64,000 bases of DNA from NCBI GenBank assembly GCA_009760855.2, contig WPIO01000001.1, positions 4,300,001 to 4,364,000 of the forward strand, given 5' to 3'. Position numbers and translations under genes: made by a program. Positions 50,401 through 59,400 of the stretch are shown here, piece after piece. The DNA comes from Cristatella mucedo. Lineage: Eukaryota; Bryozoa; Phylactolaemata; Cristatellidae. The notes under the pieces were generated by a model, which had not been told where the DNA came from, did not search any database, and was given only the letters and a program-made list of their open reading frames with translations. How positions within the stretch are numbered: position 1 is the stretch's first letter; every line of letters begins with the position of its first letter.

Positions 50401-53400
50401 TCGACTATGGCACATCCTTTTCAGCAGTCCTGAGCAGCTACTTCTATGCTACTCACTACGTCAACTGCTCTCCTGACTCTGCTATGCTTCCCACTTTCTC
50501 TTTGCTGCGTGAGACGAAGTCTGTTGGCTACCGAATGCGTACCGAAAGCCGCTTAGGCTGTGAGTGTGCTACACAAAACTCTCCTGTGTAACACCCACAT
50601 GGTCTTTATGACTTTATGGAGTTACAGACGGAGATACATTACATAACTCAGTCATCTGCAGGCCGGCCAAACTGGGCACAGTGGCCACTTTATGCAACAA
50701 GGGCAGGATGTGATAGCTGCCAAAGACCAACTACTCTATTGCAAGAAAATTCAAATATTGAAGTACTGTAGTAAGGGACTAGAGTCTCAAAACTAAAAAC
50801 TGATATACCTTGAACTTCACCATCTATTTTGTAATGCTATATTCACAAAGTTTCTAGGACTAACATAACAACGCTGGAGCAGTGGTTCTCAACGTGTGGG
50901 TTTTGACCCCTTTCGTCGGATTCGTCTAAGACCATCAGAAAACACGCATTTCCACATTCGCACACAATGATTTTATGGTTGGAGGTCGCTACAACACGAG
51001 GAACTGTAATAAATGATAGTGGCATTAGAAAGGTTGGGAACCACTGTGCTACGGAGTAGCCTCAGGAAGTAAATGACAGTGGGACCAGGCAGGCAGACAA
51101 AGAGAACATAAACTAGATACAGCCACATACAGGGAGAGACTTTAGGAGACAATTAATAGAGAGATGCAATAAGGAATGACCAAAAACTGCAGCAGCGCTA
51201 CTTACCCCATCCGGTGGTGAGAGAACGAAAGTACAACACAACAGCTATGATCACCATCAAACCCAGAGCGATCAAAGCATCGTCCCAGCTTATAAAGAAT
51301 ATCATGACGAGGCAGCTGGTTAGACCGATGGCACACGTGTGCCAGCTATAAAATCTAAAGGTGGGCCTAAAAAACAAGGAAGGAGCTTCAAACGAAGGAC
51401 GACGGGAACATTAGACAGATGGTAGCCAGGACGCGATAAGAGCACAGCAGCTTGGGCCCACGGATCACAGCATTCAGCTCTCCTCATCTACACGAGCTTT
51501 CAACATGGGAGGGGAATCGAAATATTGTGAGCATTTTCACGAAATGCAGTAATAAAATTCGGCACAAAGAGAGCTCCAGCTCACCTGAAGTTAGGAGCCG
51601 AGGTCAGTTCCAGAGCAAGACAAGCAAGGTTGGTCGATGCATAAGACATCAGGAAGAAAATTGACGTTATTGGGGCGATGGCATTCATCGAACCTATGAG
51701 GAGCACGGCCTGAAAAAATATGAAAAAAGAGCCCAATCTGTGGGATTTCAGCCGTCACAATGATGGCCACAGGCTGTAGTTTTAATTTAATAAATAAGAA
51801 CAGCACGAGTCACGGAGGCTAACATCGAGTTCACTCAGGCAAAATTACTGCATAGCCTGTACCAACAAAGTGCTCATGCTGCTATCGAAAAGGCAATGGT
51901 GGATGCAGAAGCAGCAGCACTGGATAAGAACATGCAGACGCACACGCAATCGCACGCGCGCACACACACACACACATATAAACACACACACACACACACA
52001 CACACACACGCGCGCGCGCATACAAACACACACACACAAGCATGCACGCTCACACACAAAATACCAACGTCTAGCACCCGAACAAGCTGTAGAATAGTGA
52101 GGAAGAAAATGTGAAATCTTATGCCGATTACAAAGCAAGAATGAGCATAAATATGAGGTATATAGCACCACGAGACCAATTGTACGGTTGTAGTACTGTG
52201 CACGAATCTGTGGAATTCCACAATGGTCCGTCATCGGTCATTTACTGTTCTTCATGTATATTTCACCTCTGAGAAAAGCGATTAGGCCCCCGGAATAGGC
52301 TATCATTTGTATGCTGCCGATAATCAGCTGTATTTGTCATTTAAACCGTTGAAATCTGCTGCAGCCACTGATAAACTGAACGCTTGCCTTTCAGACATTC
52401 GATCCTGGATATTCGATCCTTCGTTACTGATATGACACCCCAGTCATGTGGCTGGATTAGAAGGCCTTGCCCTTGTATAAGTGATGTCGTGCGACCACTG
52501 CCTTATGGTCAGAATTTAAGTGTCATCTTCGACTGGTGCCTACATTTCTAGAACTTCGTGAAGACTGCTTCCACAGCAAGCAATCATGTCAGATCCCTAC
52601 GTAAGATTTGAACTGCTTGCAAAAATAGAGTTAGCTCCTTTGTTTTGTCTCCGCTAGATTATTGTAGTTTCCATGTGGCTTGGGTACCAAAACAGCCACC
52701 AGGCCACTGCAGCTGGTGATTAATATGGCTGAAAGGCTATTTTACAAATCCCAGACGTTTGACCACATGTCTCATTTGATGAAAGAGCTTGGATGGCTGC
52801 CGGTTGATTAACGAATACAGAGCCAAGTTCTTATGCTGACCCATAAGGTCAGCCACGGTTTGGCTCCTTCCTAAATAGCTGAACTGCTGTACCAGTTTCG
52901 GTCTCCTCGTGCCCTCAGATCCTGAATGCACAATACATTAGCTGTTCTATTTCTCAGCTTAAAAACCATTGGCAACAGGAGCTTTAGCTTTGCAGGTCCT
53001 ATCTAGACTGTGGAACTCACTTCCACGATTCTTACGAAACAATTCAACATACCTAGCAGGAAGAAAGAAGCCAAGCCGTGCCTGGTCTGGTTCTCTCCTG
53101 CTGCAGACTACGGCACATACTTTTCAGCTGCACTAAGCTACTACTTCCATACTACTCACTACCTCAGCTGCTCTCCCGACTCAGCTTTGCTTCTCCTTTA
53201 CTCGCTGTTTTGTGAGATGGTCTGCTGGCTACCGAATGCACACCGAAAGCTGCTTAGGCATTGAATGAGCTATTAAGAAACTCACCTGCGTAACACCCAC
53301 GTAATCGCTGTGACTTTGTGGAGTCAAGAAGGGAATACATTATGTTACATGATATCAAGCATTTGAAACAAAGTAACGCATCAACCATACCTGAACAAGA

Positions 53401-56400
53401 AACCACGTTATCAATAACGACACCCATGGATTTCCTGAAGATGATGTTATTCTTGCTGGTCGAGTGAATATCCCTGAAGAAAAGAGAGGCAAGTGCAGCC
53501 GACGATGCAAAGTAACAGCTGGTTAACCACAGCATGTCGTGGTGGAGAGAATCAGGAATACAAGATTGCACTATAATAAATAAGATACATGAGAAACTAA
53601 GATATACACTATTTCTATGAGTCACTGCTCAGTTGTAGTAAACGTAACACATGCTTCTTCAGATTGTTTACAGTATTTGAATGAAAACGCTTTAAGCATT
53701 TGCAGTACATGACACTTGAGGACATTGGCTCATGCTACACCAAGAACATGTTCATGTTCTTTTGAAACTTGACTGCACAGATACTGATCCTTTAGAGGGG
53801 TAATTTGATCTTCTGCTATGCTTTTTTGGAACTAGTTGGCTCTGAGCGGGCAAGAATATGTCTATGCCTATGGGTTGGTGAGCCAGCTTCTGTGGATGTG
53901 CCTAAGCAATGCAATCCTATCCCTCTACAGGAAGTGCACTGGCATAGCCCAATACTGATGTGAGCTTGCTGTGTCACAATGCAGTGACCTTTGTGCTTGT
54001 GCCTCCTTGTGTTTGTATGTGCATGCATGAGATTAAGTGAGTATACGGTAAATAAATAAAGAATAGTGAATAATATACAGTACAGGCTAAATACTCTGCT
54101 CATATCAGGGCTATTGCTGATTGAAGAAGACAACGTTGATCTCCAAGCTGCCGAATACAAACATGCCAGGTTTGGGAAGTCACGAAAAGCCTCAACGACT
54201 CAGACCAAGATTTTTCTATCACGCGAAAAAATGAAGGACAATATAAGGTAAAGACTGAAAACTCAGTTGACATGATTGTTAAGTCCACTGCTTACCAACA
54301 TACAAGAAGAGTGCTGTGAAGTGTGAGGCTACCAACTTTGCAGGCTAGCGTACAGCAACCGAATCCAATTGCCAATATATAATACATTATAATTCATTCG
54401 TATACTGCCCTAAAAGAACTTAAATCTCTATTCAGGCGCTTCATACATGCCAAGGGGCTCGAGTCCACGACCTCGGCCGTTAAATAATTCACCATAACCT
54501 TGGTCGCGGCGAGCACCTTAATTACTGGGCCAAACTAGTGTGGCCACAGTAAAGTGCTCTTTAAACAATTTTCAATTAATCTGTAAAAATGCAGGGGAAT
54601 ATACCTTCCTGGGCATATACTACCAAAGTTTCTGCAGCATTCTCAGCCTTCCTTCTGTCCCTGTACAATAAAGTTATTTACTGAAATAGCTTGTTTACAG
54701 CAAAGTGGCTGTCAGTTTTGCACATATAATTGTTTATGTAGGGTCAGGATCCTGTTGGATGCCTCATATCGTATCGTCATGAATCACGTTTTGTATGTCA
54801 CCTACATTATCTCGATGAAAACTGAAATGTAGTCAAAGACAACCTGCAAAGACCCCCAGAGTGAACCCGCAAAGTAGACATGAAAAGACACTCCTATGGT
54901 GATCAGAATTGAGATTTATACAGGGCAGCAGAACACAAAAGGCTGAGTAGAAGATACAGTTCAAAGTTTTGCTAAGATAGCCATGCATACAATCTTGAGC
55001 TTCAGCCGGCTCAATGCCAACCAAAATTTCAGCTTAGAGTGAAACTAAAAACCCCATATAGTATCGTGGATGAACTGCATTGGGCGACTTGACTAGTAAA
55101 CAATATATCTAGTAATTCATTTCGATAACAGAGGAATCCTGTCAACTATGACTGACTACCAAAAATTAAAGCAGCCCAAGCTTAGAAAAGTATTCCGAGG
55201 AGTAGCTGAGTGGTCAGCAGGTAATTCACACTGAGACAGCTACATGCAACCATAACTAAGCAGTAACCAGCCAGGGAGAGAACATTACTGAAAGCATATC
55301 AAATGTTGGTATCAGTAGCACCTTTAAGCCATCACTTGACTAAAAACTTGTGAAATCCAAATTTCCCACCAATGCCCCTTTTGGTGTCGAATTGATACGT
55401 AGCACAGGAAGGATTAGACAACTTCGAGCGACAACGATTTCGGCAAATGCCACTTGGTTACAGTAGCTGTCTGTTGCTATAGGGCAACAATCACAATCAC
55501 AATACACAAGTGACACCATTGTTCTAAGGGCTTAGTTCGAATGAATGATTGACCAAGTCAATCAATAACACACTGGTAGGCCAATGTCAATACCCATGCC
55601 AAGGGTGAAGATCTAATGGTTTACTCAGCAATACAGTAGAAGTGATCGCAATAAAACCACATATCGTAGTCTACCCACCGACTTCAAAATGTGGCATTCG
55701 TTTCTGAACAGCAATTCTTTGGCATATTTAACTGGATCAATGCAACAAATAAGAGGCTCACGGAAAGGACAACTGATTAGCACTTGCATTACTCGCGGTC
55801 ACTTGTATCGCCGTTCTTGAATATGCAATATAAAGTTTCTAGCAATATTTGATTAGCAGGCCAGTGATTCCTAAATATATAATCCTGCTTTAAAAGATAC
55901 AAATCCATAGCCAACACATTGCCTGAAGTACACCATTATCGAAGAGGCTTCAGTAAAGGTATGGACCAGTAGCTTACAGTCAAGCAATAATTCGAGTTAG
56001 TGCCGAAGTCGGTTACTATTGCAGGTCAAAATGATTGCAGACTGGTCTTTCTCCTATTTACTGTGCCACTGCTCTATGGTATAGATGACTTGACATGAAA
56101 ACTTAATTCAGCCCCACGTTTCTCAATCAAAGAAGAAAATATTTGGCCATAACATGACCAAATGAAGTGAGGATGCTTTAGGTCAAACGGCTGGTTGTAC
56201 TTCGGATCTTAAACAACTGCTTTAGTTAACAAGGTACCAGTGGCAGAGTAGTGGCACGTTTCAGAATGCACTCGGCTATCAACATGTGCACACTTTAAAA
56301 CCCTTGAGCTGCATCACATTGTGCAATATCGACATGCACCAAAGGAGGCCATGGATAAAAGGTATGGTAATAAGCTTTGGTTTGCAAGACCAAGCACCTT

Positions 56401-59400
56401 AACGGCAGGTAATTGATATAACTCTTTATAGAAGACCTTGTTCCCAGTAAAGTGAACTAAGCTTGTGCTAGCAAGCAGCAAAACACTTACAAAACAAGTC
56501 ATCCTTTGCAAGAGCAAACAGAATTCTGGATCCACCGATGAGATTCCCCAATGCTGCAGACAGAGTGGTGGCAAAGATGCCAATCAAGACAAATGGAGGC
56601 CACAAGTTTACAGGCTCCATATAGTTGTAGTTATTTTGCAGCAGTTCTCTTGATAGATAGACAACGAACATACATGTGAGGCATTGCAAACTACATATAA
56701 AACAGTCAAAAGCGAATCATAAGCATAACGAATGGCTCTGGGCGAATACTGACATGTAGGAATACAATACTAGCTACTTAAAGAGCAACACATACAGCAC
56801 TTTTTCATATTCCGAGTTTAACGAGGTAATCGTACAGTTAAATATTGTAGTGGTATATAATAAAATGTATACATTCACATTGGGTTTATACTGCAATCGC
56901 TGCTCAGCTGATACCATATTGAATCGACAGATCTTGCTGAGTTTGCAATAACACTATGAGCAGCAACTAAAATGTGTAAAAATGCACTGGAAATGTTGAT
57001 TGTAAACAATAGTAATAGAGACTGGAGACAATAAACTAGTACCAATGACAAGTAAGTATCAAAGTAAGGCACATGCCCATGGCAAGTAGAAAAAAGAGCA
57101 CCTTTTCCTAATGAAGCATCTCTATAAAACATAAGATAACCCGGATTTGTGAGGCTATCATGATATAAGCAGGTCAAATGTAGTATGTTGTCCAACGAGG
57201 ATGGCATTTGTTAATTTACCGAGAAGAACTAACAATTTACGATAAAAGTAGGTCAGACAGAGAATGAGTAGCAAAAGTACACCCATACAAGTTTATATTT
57301 CTTGCTCGAACAAGCAAAATAGCTTAGCAATCCAATGGCTTCAGTTAGCTATATAGTGTTTTGCTGCTATCTAAAGCAGTGGCCACACTGCACCATGGAA
57401 GTAACAGCTATTAGCAACATAGGTAAGCCACTGACTGGCTGGTTTAGTTAGCCAGTCAAAAGCTGAAACTAAATCCCTATGTATTGCCAAATGACACGCG
57501 TCATTTGAGCTTATTTACAGAACCACTGTGTTAGTTGTATAATAAACTCTTTCTTCACTACAGATTCAGGAGAATGATCTTTCGAACGCACAAAAGAGTT
57601 GCATATACTTGTAAATGTCGAAACAGTCATATGATGATCTCATGGTCAGTGACTAGTGTCTTAGCCATGAGACGACTACAGGAAAAAAAGTTCTTTTGCT
57701 CTAACATTAGGCACTGTCAAAAAAAACGTTGTACAGATCGCGCAACAGCAAAGAAAGCCAGACCTTTTTAGAAACCCGATAAGATACAATAGTATATCCT
57801 GGTTTGTCACACAAGTAAGCTGCTTGCCATTAATGATCATGGTCGTTGGTTCGAGCTCTGCTGCAAATGTTAAGTGACTGGATACAGATTCAGTTCTCTT
57901 AGGGTGCTAAGCATAATGAAGTATTTTTTCGGACTATCCACACGGGAGAAAAACTGAGCTACATGGCAGTACGATATGTTCAGGTTCTCAGTGCATGACT
58001 CACACATGTAATACTTAGGAAAGTTACAAACCTCTTTATATAATAACAGTAACAATAACAATAATAATAATAATAATATCAACACATTTGCTATAGCACC
58101 CTCACAGAACTCAATCTCTTTCTAGGTACTGTACATTTGCTGCAAAGGAAGAAGGATCGAATGGTTAGTGGTAACCACATGCTCAATAAACAAGAAGAAT
58201 GGGCTGTTACAACAAAGAAAATTTCTGTGGTGCACTGAGCTAATTAGCTCGAAGAGAAAACTGCCTAATCAAATCAAATGTAGAGCAAGGAGACTTCAGG
58301 TCATGTCAGTGTTAGGCAGCAACTAAATTAGAAGTCAGTTACAATATTACCGTGCAGAACAAGCAACCCTCACTAAGAAAGCAAACACTAATAGTCATCT
58401 GATCTCAACAAAACGGGTATGTCATGCCTGACAAATACAGCCCATGCGTCAATTCGGATTATGATACAGAATAGGCCATCTAGGAATGACAAAAGGAATC
58501 TGCATTTCCCATTTGGGCATGTTGTGGGCAGTCAGAACGGTGACCATGTGCAAGAAGAAACCCTTCGACTTGCATTACTAAGCAAGAGACGATGTAATGG
58601 CACACAGTCGGTAGATGTGCACCTGCTAGCTGTGCACCTGCTATCTGTGCACCTACCTGCTCGCAGTGCCGGTAGACAAGAAAGCCAGAGTGATGTACGA
58701 ACAAAATGTGTACAGCACAGCAAGGAGGGTACCCCTTGGTAGAGAGTAGCTCGGGTTCTTAAGCTCGCCTGAAATAAAAGCACAATCTGTTTAAGCGAGG
58801 CCACATAAATCTGAGAGAACTGAAAAGCCACAAACACTGCTCTAACTCTGGGTGTAGGTGAGCGTTGGTCAGACGAAGAAAGCTAGCACTCTAATTATGC
58901 GGCTCTAATAAAGTATAAAGCATGGTTCACTGCACATATGCACATTCGAATTAGATTTATTCGCATAAGGATCGACTCTCCAAGGAGCATACAAGAAACG
59001 CACGATAAAGAGGCATGAAATCGGATAAGCACAACCTATATGGAAAACTTCATATGTAGAACGAGCATGCAATAGTAAGCTTGTAGAATGTGAATCCCAT
59101 TAGAATCACTGTTTATACCTTACTTAACCTTATTTCTAACCCCAGACAGCTTCAAGCATTAGAAGAGAAGTAATATGCACATTCAGGAGCTACTACTAGA
59201 TCCTGGATGGTGACAATACAATTTATGAGCCGGCAGCAGCTCAATCGGCCACACACACTTTTGGAATCAAACCAATCGATTATTCTCTGCAGTTGCTGGA
59301 AGCATGCATAGGCATTTCCATCAAAGGATACTGAACGGAACAAAAGAGCAAAACCATCAACCAAAAGTGACACCACTTACCAGACATGTTTGCACCATTC

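Noticed and set aside
51845-52234. Frames rich in Cys-Val or His-Thr
   Set aside because: These are translations of an intronic CA repeat.
57845-57865. tRNA gene (B box GGTTCGAGCTC)
   Set aside because: Followed by the SINE/LINE tail, and no acceptor stem can be folded; it is a SINE head.
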